Shown piece after piece: positions 21,271-33,400 of a stretch of 64,000 nucleotides of DNA. The position numbers were made by a program, and so were the translations under genes. Within the stretch, counting starts at the first letter, position 1. The number at the start of each line of letters is the position of its first letter. The notes beneath the pieces are model-generated. The model saw only the letters and a list, made by a program, of their open reading frames with translations. It was not told where the DNA came from and did not search any database. The stretch is from Desmodesmus armatus (taxonomy: Eukaryota; Chlorophyta; Chlorophyceae; Sphaeropleales; Scenedesmaceae). The stretch lies in NCBI GenBank assembly GCA_007449985.2, contig VIIQ02000233.1, positions 73,582-137,581 on the forward strand, written 5' to 3'.

Positions 21271-22920
21271 TTTTGTAGGCTTGGGGGGGGGGTGTGGTGG
21301 ACCCCTTTCCCATGCACTTTTCATAGAGCGTCGCACTTCAACGTTTTTTGGCGCGCATTCGGATCCAACCTCCCCCTTGCCAAACCAGGAGTAGCAAGGG
21401 GACCCTTACTAACCCTGTAAGGGGACCCTTACTACCGCTGCGCCAAACAACCGCAGATTTGTAACCTCCAGCGTAAAACTGACCTAATGATACCCCAACA
21501 GCCCCCAGACAAGGTCACCACAAGCTGTGTGGTTGTGCTGCAGCATGTCCATAGCAGCCAGCTCGTGGTGGATGCTTGCCAATGTACACGTGAAGGGGTA
21601 TAGATTCACTGTTTACGTAAGGCAACTACAGGGCCACGCCGTGGGCCACGCAGGGGTGTGCCTTTTCAAGGTTTTTGGGGTCCGTGAAAGCAATTTCACT
21701 GAGTATTGAAATTTACTGAAAATTTCAGCTTGAAAGTGAAATAGAGAAACGCTAGACAGCAGGCAGCAGCAGCTGCTGCAGATCACTTGTGGTGCGACCT
21801 GACTCAGGCGTTGTGGTGTCTATTGCTTCCGGTCACGGTGAGTGATGGTCAGGGTGAGTGATGCAAGGCATACCTATTGAACAGGTTTCACAGTTGCTGC
21901 CCTTGTGTGTGGCAGTGGCCAGGTCATACTCCTTTCTGCGTTGCTGATCCACTCTACATGTGCTGGTGTGAGCAATTTTACTCCCAGTCACGGATACAGT
22001 GTGTCAATAATCTACTGAGGTTGTTAAGAGGCTGCTGTGGCAGCATCAGACAGCACCAGTCTCAGTCAACAACAGCAGCTGTTGTGGTTCACAACAGCAA
22101 GGCTGAGTAGCGCAAGCTTCAAACACCAGAAGGAGCTCGGCAAAGTATAGTAGTAGGAGCTAGGACCGGAACATGATGATGCACCTTTGTGTGTGCGTGT
22201 GTGTGCGCGTGCGTGCGTGTGCGTGTGTGCGTGTGTTGAGCACGTAGAATACATGTGTAGCATACTATGAACATGCAAGTCACATACAAGCAAGATATGA
22301 GGCACACCAGCATAGTCCAACGAGGATGGCAAACCGGGTGTGTAGCAGCATGATCATTATACCCTGCCCAGGTTACCATGTAAGGAAATGGTTCACCTGA
22401 TTAAGAAGATGTGCTCACGACATCACCTGTAGCACTCCTCCGGAACGGAGAACCTGTTGAGGTACTGTCTACTGCTAACCAGCTGTAGCTGTTGCTGTAG
22501 AAATCATACGACTGTACAAATGATTCCGAGACTGCTTGAGGGGTCACTACCCTCTCTAGATGCATGTCAGGCAGTCCAGCACGCTAGCCTCCCGTCCCCC
22601 CTAGGAATTACCTGCAGGCACAGTGAAGAGGTTGAAGATGGCAGTAGGGGTAGTCAGTAAAGTGGCGTAGAATCCCCCATGGGCGGCATGAAACATCCTC
22701 CTAGTGTGGCTCGATGTGTCTTGGAGGCCGAAGTAGACGCATTAGTGTGTATTGAGTTTGGGGCTCAGACAAAGGCGCTAGGCCTCCCCAATAATATGAT
22801 TTAGCCAGAAGGCTGTATGTAGTAATGTTGGTTGGGGGTATGTCATCATTGCCAAATGATTTGAGTGTTTGGTGAGAAAATGGTTAGTGTACAGGCTGCC
22901 ATAGTCACCGCAGTGACAGT
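21271..22920. other. Non-coding stretch with short repeats and a TG/CG microsatellite
   Basis: GGGGACCCTTACTA is repeated at about 21398 and 21420. The segment 21640-21725 (CCTTTTCAAGGTTTTTGGGGT, GTGAAAGCAATTT) has a diverged partner at 34235-34320. A TGTG/TGCG microsatellite lies at 22189-22237. No gene was recognised. Confidence 0.5.
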
Positions 22921-23985
22921 CTGCACCCAATCCCTCAGACCCCTTGGAGGGGTGTGGTTAGTCTCTGGTCAAGTCTTCTTTTCCAGAAAAGGTCTTCAGT
23001 TAGGTGTGCCAGAGACTGTATCTCCAAGTGGTCCCGGAGAGACTTCTGGTGCTTGTAGGCAGGCTGCACACTAACCGTGAACCCCAAATGGGTGGGTCAG
23101 GGCGGGTAAAAGAAAGTGAAAGCAAAGACTGCACTGACGGAGCGACAGATGCAGTAGGCAACCAACGGTATCATTCTGTTGCCTGCCCAGGCCCTTAGGG
23201 CCGCCCGTTCGAGATTCCGTGTGGGTATAGGTCTTAGCGTTTGACTTTTGCCCCAAAGCTCTTACACAAATCCCGCAGATTACACGCGTACGCAGGTGTA
23301 ATCTTTCACAGCTGCTGATAGGGGCTGGATGGTTGTCAGGGTTTGGGGAAAGGGCATAGGATTTGTGTGCGTGCATGTGTGCGTGTGTGTGTGTGTGGGG
23401 GGGGGGGGGGTGAGAGGGTGGTGAAACTCGGCCTGTTCTGCAGGGCAGAACACAGTCTGCACCCAATCCCTCAAACCCCTTGGAGGGGTGTGGTTAGTCT
23501 CTGGTCAAGTCTTCTTTTCCAGAAAAGGTCTTCAGTTAGGTGTGCCAGAGACTGTATCTCCAAGTGGTCCCGGAGAGACTTCTGGTGCTTGTAGGCAGGC
23601 TGCACACTAACCGTGAACTCCAAATGGGTGGGTCAGGGCGGGTAAAAGAAAGTGAAAGCAAAGACTGCACTGACGGAGCGACAGATGCAGTAGGCAACCA
23701 ACGGTATCATTCTGTTGCCTGCCCAGGCCCTTAGGGCCGCCCGTTCGAGATTCCGTGTGGGTATAGGTCTTAGCGTTTGACTTTTGCCCCAAAGCTCTTA
23801 CACAAATCCCGCAGATTACACGCGTACGCAGGTGTAATCTTTCACAGCTGCTGATAGGGGCTGGATGGTTGTCAGGGTTTGGGGAAAGGGCATAGGATTT
23901 GTGTGCGTGCATGTGTGCGTGTGTGTGTGTGTGGGGGGGGGGGGGGGTGAGAGGGTGGTAAAACTCGGCCTGTTCTGCAGGGCAA
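22921..23985. repeat. 536-bp tandem duplication
   Basis: The unit starting CTGCACCCAATCCCTCA at 22921 restarts at 23457, a period of 536 bp. The two copies are nearly identical through the TG microsatellite plus poly-G run (about 23365-23411 and 23901-23947) to GTTCTGCAGGGCA, after which they part. Both starts are preceded by ACAGT. The copies differ by only a few substitutions and the G-run length, so the duplication is recent. Confidence 0.9.
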
Positions 23986-24187
23986 AGGTGCCAAGGGTTG
24001 GGGGCACTTTGCCCTGGGAACGCGCCCCCCTCCCCGACTCCAACCCCACCTGTCTGGGGAGCGACCCCACATTTGACACAAAACAACAGGGTGTACTGGT
24101 TTCAGGAGAATGCCACCTTGGGTCATGCTGCACGCATATGGCGCAGTAATCCAAGTCTGTCATCGAAGAGGGCCCTGCAACCTGCAG

Positions 24188-27100
24188 CTTGGTCTCCTTG
24201 TACAAAAGCCGATCAATGACAACGTGGGTTGCCTGTCACAAGGGGACGCCACACATCAGTGGCATGACGTGTATCTTGAAAAGTCAGGACACAGACTTGC
24301 CCAGCAACTTGCGCTATGCACAGCGTGATGGGGTTGTCAGCCACAATAACAATGTTTTTTATGCCTGTTCCGTTGCGCCTGCCCAGGCTGAAGAGCCACT
24401 TTACTACAAGTCTGGGCAACTGGTTCGATTTCTCAAGGAGTGGCAAGGCAGTGCACCCACTTTGGCTGGCCGGTTCGAAGAGCTGATGATCGACCTGTAT
24501 GAGCGGGACTACGTGGAACTGCCGGTGCGCATCTGGTATTTTCTTGACATGTCCTGTTGAGCACAAGCATGACATGCGCGTACAATACTCCACGACACGT
24601 TTGGAATGCAAGTTTGGCAGCTTACTCGGTTCAACTGAGGGTCAGTCTGTTCCTGCCTGCTGCCTGTCCAGGATGTGCATCTGGCGCAGCAGTGGCTGCT
24701 GGATTTGTCCACAGCTGGCTATTCTTTCCCCGCCTTGGCTGAGCAAGCAACAATCCCAGCTGAGATGCAAACAGCAACATCAGAATGCGGCAAATACACC
24801 AACGTGCTGATCACAGGTGTAAACGGCATGATTGGGTCTCATGTGGCACGTTTATTGGTCAAGAAACCATGCTACAGGTAGGACCACCAACCTCAAGCTG
24901 TTCCTGACAAAATATTGCTATTTGGTGAACCCGCAGCCTCAACTTGCTCTGTGTGAAAGAAATCTATGATGCCTGGTCAAGAGTACTCTGCCACCACCAG
25001 GCAATGCATGCAGTTCACATCTCCTTGCCTGCAGGATTCATGGGATGGTCCGGCCCAGGTCTAACCTGGACACATTGGCTGGAGTCTTGGACAAGCTTCA
25101 GCTTGTCATAGGTGATATCACCGATGCACCCCGCATGCTGGAGCTGATTGAGCAAGTACGCCCAGATTATATATATCACTTTGCTGCCCAGGCAATCAAT
25201 GGCGCCAGCTATTCTATGCCTGAGATGACTTTGGACACCAATGTGGTGGGCACGTTCAATGTGTTGGAGGCAGTGCGGCGTACAGGCCTCAAAACGCGGA
25301 TACTGTTGGCGGGTTCCTCCACAGAGTATGGCCGTACTGCTGACACATGGAAAGGGGCCCTTCCTGAGACAGCGCCCTTGGAGCCAGTTTCACCGTATGG
25401 GGTCAGCAAGGTGAGCCAGAGCGTATTACATTGACAATAGCTTGGCATCTGTGATCTTGCAGTCAAGGGCCTCTCCGCTGGGGGGTGGCGCAGGTGAAAA
25501 TGAATGTTGCGCCGATGTATCTATTGAGGAATATCCAGGTTGACAATGCAATATGATGCATTAGGGGCGTGTTATACTGTCAAAACCTCAAATGTCCGTA
25601 ACCTCGGGGGCATTGCCACCAGGCCCTATGCCGCAGTCCCCTCAACCCTCCCTGCCCTCCTGTTGGTCCATAGTTCACTGAAGGTTTCTGCACATTGCCT
25701 GTTTCTGCTTCGCAACTGCCTGCGCAATTGCCACTGCCCCCACAAATAGGGCATTTTGCGAATGATGCCCATAGCCCTCCTCACTGCATCTTGGGTTCGA
25801 GCTTTTGGCCTGTTGCTGTGGAATATGGCAGCCACATACATACAAAAGTGCTGGTTGATCAAAAGATTCAAGCTTTCAACAGCTTCAGGTGGCATCACTT
25901 CAGTGATAACATCACAGAACTTGGCAAATATTGCATTGCACGTTTTTCTTGTATCCAAACATATCCTTGAATTTTGCCAAATTGTTACAGTTCTAGTAAC
26001 ACCTACAGTAATTGGCCCAGCAAAAGCTGAGCAACCCACAAGGGAGCCAGAGGCTCATGGGGGACCAGGAAAGAAACCAGGCACCTCCAGAACAGCGTCA
26101 AAAGCATGAAGACGAACATCTGACAAGTCGCCCTCGCATTCAACAAAATCGTCTGTTGTGTCACTGAGATGGTCGTTAAAGAGCACCCCATCAGGGGGTT
26201 TTGCTCCTGTGCACAAAGCTCACAAGCATGTACGATATATGCAACCAACTTGGTGTCTTGGCGCATGCACTAACACATCGACTCTGCTCCACTCGCCGAC
26301 ACGGTTGGGAGAAGCTCAACCACCAAAGTCTGCAAACAAATAAGCGTGCATCAGACAAGGAACTGTCTGTGCACTACACTCAAACACCATGTGGTACTCA
26401 TCACCTACACCATCTGCGCACAAAGGATACACTCGCTCGCTACGTGGGGTCCATGCCCAGCGTCCAGTAGCTACTTTAAGTGGTGTGCACCCAGCCAGAA
26501 AGCCGCAAGGGACCTTACATGTCGAGAAGGGTTGCCAGCAGTATGCAGCACATAGTCAGGAACATCAGACCAACAACCAGCAGCACAGCTAGACTCAGCA
26601 GGTCGGGTAGCAAACCAGCGCTCGTATGTGCAGAGTGTGACCTCCCCTGACGCAGCTGCCCTAGGGTCGGCTGGTAGATCAGCATATCCCTGAGCAAACC
26701 AGGAGTCAAATGCCTGCAGCACCTCTCCAGTGTGAAGCAAAACCCACCCCTCCTCTGCCACCAAACCTCTCTGGAGCACCCGGATATGCCTAGATTAAGC
26801 TCAAAGCCCACAGACCACAGCTGGGGCGGTCGATAATGGCAATTGGCAAAGGTGCCACTACAAGAAAACACTCGGCAGCAGATTCAGGTACTATGCGGCA
26901 AAACATGTTTCAACACTAGTGAAAATACGTTGAATCTGGTGATGACGTAAGCTTCATACATTAAACAAGCTGCGTTGGCAAGCATTGCAGCCCCGCCACT
27001 TTTAGGGAGTGGGGGGCTCCAGATGGCCCTGCAAAGGCCACCTGACTTCAAAGCTGTTGTCTCAGCATGTGCAATTTAACATGATGTTATGTAGCCTCTT

Positions 27101-27384
27101 TGTGGTTCAGCTGTGCTTTCGTGTGCATCTGCAGCGGCTTCAGCTTGCTTTGTTGCCCTCTGCACTGCCTGCTGTCCACAGGTAGCCACTGAAAACCTTG
27201 GCCACCAGTACTTCTTGTCCTATGGTATACCTGTCATCACAGCACGCTACTTCATCCAGGTAAATTTGCCGCCATAGGTTGTGCTAGTATATCCCGACTG
27301 CTGGCTACACATCAACAACAAACCCATTCTTTGCTGCACATTTCATCCATATCTTGGCAGCAAGAAGCAGGCATCACCAGGGTC

Positions 27385-27420
<36 letters not shown>

Positions 27421-30400
27421 GCAACAACAATGCTCACCCATCTGTGCCCATGATGTATTGTCACTGCTGGCACACCAGGTTGGTGTGGGCGGTACAGACA
27501 GTCTAGCAATCCACCAGTTCTGCAAGCAAATTGCGATGGCAGAAGCTGGGCTGTCAAAAGCAGAGTTGCTGCATGGCAACGTGAACACCAAGCGTGACAT
27601 GTCTGATGTCAGAGAGACAGCCCCGGTCACTGTGGCGTTGGCTGAAAAGGGTGTCCCTGGAGAGGCTTACAACATAGGCAGTGGCAAACAGATGGCTATA
27701 CAAGATTTGCTTGAAATAGCTATCTCACAGGCACGGGTACCCATCAAAGCCAAATTGGACAGCGCCAGATTGCGTGTTTATGATGAGAAGGCCTTACTTG
27801 CTAACATAAGCAAAGTCCGCAAGATCACAGGCTGGACTCCACACACTGACATGCAGCAGACAGTGGCTTCCATCCTTGACTACTGGCGGCGCAGAGTGGC
27901 TCTGCTGTATCCACAAGGTGGCCAGGCAAACACATTGGATGTGTCCCTGAATCAGCGCGCAACAGAAGCGGCAGCCTCACAAGCTTTGCAGTCGAGCAGG
28001 GCAAGTGAGCCGCGCACTCCAGCACAAGGTGTTGTCGTCACAATATACTCTGAACACCGCCGTTCGCTCTTGAAGTCACTGCCCACTTGGCACAAGTACA
28101 TGCCCTGGATGGTCAACCACACACTTGCAGTGTTGTATGCTCAGGACCACGTGGATCCCAAAGACCTGGCTGAGTTTGCTAAGATTGCCCCAGGATGGCG
28201 CATCATCACAATCCCGTTTCAGTATGATGCAGCATGGCAGCAGTCAGCTTTCACCGGTGGTGGTGGTGGAGGGTCGTACATCAATTGGCTGCTGGCCAAA
28301 GGAATATACTACGACATTCCTCAGCTTCAGCACTTCACACACATGATGCGTTTTGATGATGATATTTCGTTTTTCAAGACAAGTCACCTGGATCCTTTCA
28401 AGACATGGCAAACGATAACATTTGGGTGGGCTGGGTGCAGTGGATCTATGACAATGACATTGGCCTGCAGAGCTCTTTGTTCAAAGATGTAAGCATGTTT
28501 GTGGCAAGTGGCAACCAAAGCTTCCCAACATCCGATGTGTGGACGGTTGTGAGTGATCGCAACAACACCGGACCCTACAACAGATTTTCGGCATGGCGTC
28601 CATACCTGACGGCAGGTAAGTCGGACATAAGCAGGGGGCTGTGGAGTCAAACATCAGGATGTCCCGAAAGTCTAGTTGAGAGCCTGGCGGTGAAGGTGTC
28701 CATTGTCACCCCCTGTGCTTGCAATTTAATTCTGGAATTGGATCGATCCGTCAAGGTAGAGATCCTGTTGACAGCACATGGGTCCCCCTCCACACATCTG
28801 CCAAAAGCGGCTTCTAAACCAAGCCAAACCTGGTGTCTACACTGAGGCAAAAGCGTGTTGCACCAAGGCCTGACTGGACGATAATGGAGAGAAGTTATAG
28901 CAAACTCGATACATGGAACTGGTGATAAACGTGCTGACCCTAGTGCTGGGTATCACACGTGCCACCAGCTAATGCTGGAAGCATCAAAAACTTAAAAAGC
29001 TCATGTGTACTTGGCGAGCATAGCTGGTGCATGGGGCCCACAAAATTGCCGGTGAAAAGACACCCAACTGACATACCTTGCGACAAAAGTTTGTTTCAAT
29101 TGTGACTGTAAATGTGACGCTCACAAGCTAGAACATCAGCTTGTCTTGCAACCATGAATGCATGCAAGTGCAACCCTGGGGGTGACTCCTACAAAGCGTG
29201 CCTGCAATAATGTTTTTTGACCTGCAAACCCTTCACTCCAGGCTGTAGCCACAGGCATGGCTGCTGAAGACCACCCCACCAGCTGCATTTGTGCCTCACC
29301 ATCAGCCCTTTCCCCTGTGCCCCCCAAGCCACGTGCAGCTTCAGCACAGAGAAGGCCAACCTGGCAGCCCGCACCCCTGAAAATAAGTGGGAACTAGCGT
29401 GACACCAGTGGCATCATGCCACGACCTGGAGGTGATATGGTGTGCCTGTAATTGAGCCCGCCTGCCCTGCTGTCAGCATCAGCCTGGCCAAGGTGTTGAC
29501 TGCTTCTCCCCCCCCCCCCCCCCCCCCACCCCCCCACCCCCCCCGCGCCCTTATCACCCAACCTCCCTGCACAGCCCTTGTCACCGTCCGCTTCCGCTCC
29601 ACCCTGGGGCTGCTTGGATAAGCCGCAGGCAGCAGGTCACTCATTCAAAACAAAATGGACATATGAAAAAAAGAATAAGGTGACCCCCTGGTGGGGCGTG
29701 CCAGGCAGGTGCAGGCCACAGGCACCCTGCAGTTGTGGATGGGTGAATTAGGAAAGGTGTTTGCAGAGACCTGGGGGCATCTGGCTGCCCTAGCTGGGAG
29801 AAAAGGCAGCAGTAGACTCTTCCAGGGGCCTTTTCTCGCAAATGGCGTAATGAAACCCCATCTCCTCCCCCCTAAAACGGTTGTTATGGAATAATCTACA
29901 ACCTCAGCGAGCGTCGGCGGAATCAGAGGGCTCCTGAGGATGTCCACAAAAGTGAGATGGTGCATGTGGGATGGTAATAGCACGGCGAACGGTGGTAAAG
30001 GACGTGCATGGTTTGGCTTACGATGAAGGATAGGCTCATAACTGTTGGCGTATGTGCTCTGACGGCAAGACAGCAACATCCATCTGTTGCTGCAATTGAA
30101 AAAGCCAGGCGCGGGGAGGCTGCCCTGAAGACGTCGTTAAGCACGCAGGGAGCATGTTTAGTGGATGTGATGTGCAGCACCGAGGGGGCACAGTGCTGCT
30201 GCTCAATTCAGAGGGAGTCTGGGGGTTGGGAGCAGGCAGGCACCTGGTAGTGTGGTGTGATGACAGAGAAGGTGCATGGGAGTGAGGGTGGCAGGTGGCA
30301 GCAGGGTATGGGAGAGGCCGGTGACAAGGGGAGGGAGGGAGGGCGGGTAACAGGACCGCGGGGGGGGGGGGGGGTGCTCAGTTACCGGTAGCGCAGCAGC

Positions 30401-33400
30401 CAACCCTTGGACATGCACATGTTGTTGACAGGGTAGGGCAGGGCGGGCTCTAAAACAGACACACCATGCAACCTCGGTGCTGTGGCATGATGCCACCGGT
30501 GTCACGCTAGTTTTTACCTATTGCATAAGACGTGAAAATTGAATCTTGCAAAGACAGATGGCAGGCAGCAGCAGCAGGTGTAGATCCACAGAGTTGTATG
30601 GCTGGTGGGCGCATACAAGCTGTCTCTTATCTGTCTGACTGTAGGCAGTGAGTCATAAGAGTTGCAGGTGACGTCATGTACATGCAGACAGCACCTCACA
30701 GTTAGTCAGTGCTGATCAACTCATCTAGTGATCAACTGAGGTTAACCACAAAGCAGGCTCCCCGGAGACTTTACTACTCCCCTGGCATTAAATTGAATTG
30801 TGCCAGTTGCATCTCCCGCATTGGCAGCTGCGAAGGAGTCCTACAAGCCCTTTCATGAAGCTGCACCGCCCATCCCTGGAAGGCACCAAGCGGTTGTGCT
30901 GCACCACTATGCTGCTTCCATGTGGCATGTGTGTACATAATATGTTCCCTATCATGAATTGTCAGCAGCTGATCTCTGCGGGGAGGGAGGGGTCCAGCAG
31001 CTGCGGCAGCAGTGCAGAGCACTGTCAGAAAGCCTTTTCAACAATTCACCCTGATGTAAGGGCAATGTGGGGGTGACAATTGTATTGAAATTTCACACAT
31101 GAAGTGAAACGGTACATCCGTGCTGCATTACACTAACCAAACATAATCTAGACGTGCATGGTGAACGACAATCTTCAGGGCAGCGTCCCTGTGCACAGCC
31201 TCTTCAAAAGCATCAGAAGATGGATGTATCTGCCTTGCCGTAGAACCGCGTACGCGGTCAGCTTTCAGCCTATCATCCATCTCACATCCGTTCAGTTTTG
31301 TAAGCACCCTTTGTCGTTTGCTCAGGAGTGTGCCGTTACAGTTACTCACTGTACATTACACATAATTACAATGACACATAATTACAGTTTAATCTGCAAG
31401 GCCCTCAACAGTGTGTAAGCAGTGTAAAGCAGTTGCACAGCAGTGTTACAGTGTGTGATGCAGGTTTTGAGCATGTAGAGTGGTAATTAACATGGGCAAC
31501 ATAATTTAGACGTATATGGATGCATCACGCATGGCATGCAGCCCTACTTCAGCAGGTCTGGCACCCGGGCCAGGGGTGATCATGGGCCTGCCAGGTGCCG
31601 TCCTGTGCCAGCCTGTGGCGTCAGTTATACAGTGGCATCTTACCGAACCTTACAGTAAAGGTACATGCAAATACTTTACCTTACAGTAAAGGTACATGTA
31701 AATACATCACACCGACCCCGATTACACTGTAACGGCACACTCCTGCGGTTTGCTGCCCCTCACACATGCACCGTTATCACTTTTGCTGACATCCTCAAGC
31801 GCCCTCTGTTGCCGCCGACGCTCGCTGAAATATAGATTGTTGTAATCAAAACCGTTCAAGGCATGAGGCACGGGGGTTTAATCAAGTCGTTTGCGAGCAA
31901 ACGCCTCTGAAAGGGTTTACTGCTGCCTGTTCTCCCACCAGGGGCGCCCAACTGGCACCAGGCCTCTGCAAACACTTTTTTCTAATTCACCACAACTGCA
32001 GGGTGCCTGTGGCCGCCCCCTGCCTGGCGCGTCCCCTCCAGGGGGTCACCTTTTTTATATTAGGATTTCACCTCTGGAACACACACACAGGGTAGCACGG
32101 CACGTTTTGGCGTTCCGAAACGTCCCGTTTCAAAACGCGTTCGAAACGTTCCAACTTTTGGGCTTGCGTTTCGAAACGTGGTCAGCAAAATGAGCAGTAC
32201 TGCTGCACTGCCTGCTGCAGCTGTAACTCCGGGCTTTTGCTCACCAATTGTGCCACAAACCTGTGTTTACAATGCATAGATTCAACCTTCCAACAGGCTA
32301 CAGCCGTTTGCTCGCTCTTTGTGGTACTGTTCCCACACCAGATCACCGATCTTGACCATGTGAGCTCTGTAGACACGTCACACAGGTCCGGGTTTGGTCG
32401 CTAAAGATACCTTACATGGCTGTTACTATATTGGAAGCATCACGCGCTTCCTGATGGTGCTGAACTGGTACAAGTCCCCTTTCAACGGGGCAGGCAAGCA
32501 CCGGCCTGTGACACGCCCGTTTCAGCCCGACACGGAACGTATCGTTTCAAAACGCGTTCGAAATGTACCACTTTGCCCAAAATGACCGTTTCGTGCTACC
32601 CTGCACACACACACACTACTGGCTTGTAGAAATTGAACAGGCTGGGTGGGGGAAAGGTAGTCTCAATCGCGGCTGCACACACCACAAAACACCGCGCTGA
32701 CCATCTGGGCCAACGTACAGCAGCAGTGCAATGGCATAGCTGAGAATGTGCACATACCGGACAGCGGTGGACGCAAATGCTGTCTTGGGGTGACAGGGAA
32801 TGTGTGCTGGTTGCCAAAACATTTGTCCCTAAGTGTTCAAGAACAGCATCTGTGCATGATGGTGTTAGCTTAGCCTTTTGGGAAGCATGTACATTTCATA
32901 TTGCATGTAGCCACTTGCAACACGGCACGGACACACCCTGTTGTTTCCAAAAGTTGAGGACAACTATATGGAGATCTAAATGCAGACTGAATTGAGGAGT
33001 GCCGCAGATGACAGTCATCCAACCTGCCACTGTGTCTGAAAGAGTTTTGCAATCAACACAAGTTGTGATGATGCTGCGTGATCGCACGTCTCAATACTGC
33101 CCGCTGTGTTTATCCCGCCTGATAAGGGACAAGCACCAAGCACCCCAGCAGCGCACGCCGGGAACAGAGGCTGTGCCGCAGCTCAGATTGAGCAGCACTG
33201 CAGCAACTCCTCTTGCCGTTTCCGTTTACAGTTGAAAGGAAATGCAGAATATTAAAAAGTATGATCCAGCATTGATGCCACCGTTCTATGACCTGTGCTG
33301 TCGTGGTTGGTAGTTGGCAGCAATCAGCTTGATTCCCGCTGACGTGGAGCATATTCCATGTGTATTGTGCTGTTTGCAGGTTGTGTTGAGCTGTATGATC

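Noticed and set aside
23190..23215. tRNA-like T-loop (CGTTCGAGATTCCG) in the 536-bp duplication
   Set aside because: The loop is too long and there is no stem context or A box, so it does not meet the B-box pattern.
27281..27478. Poly-Gln N-terminus for the open frame entering the SDR exon
   Set aside because: The SDR alignment runs YFIQ|VGVGG across a donor at 27260 and an acceptor at 27478, so the CAA repeat is intronic.
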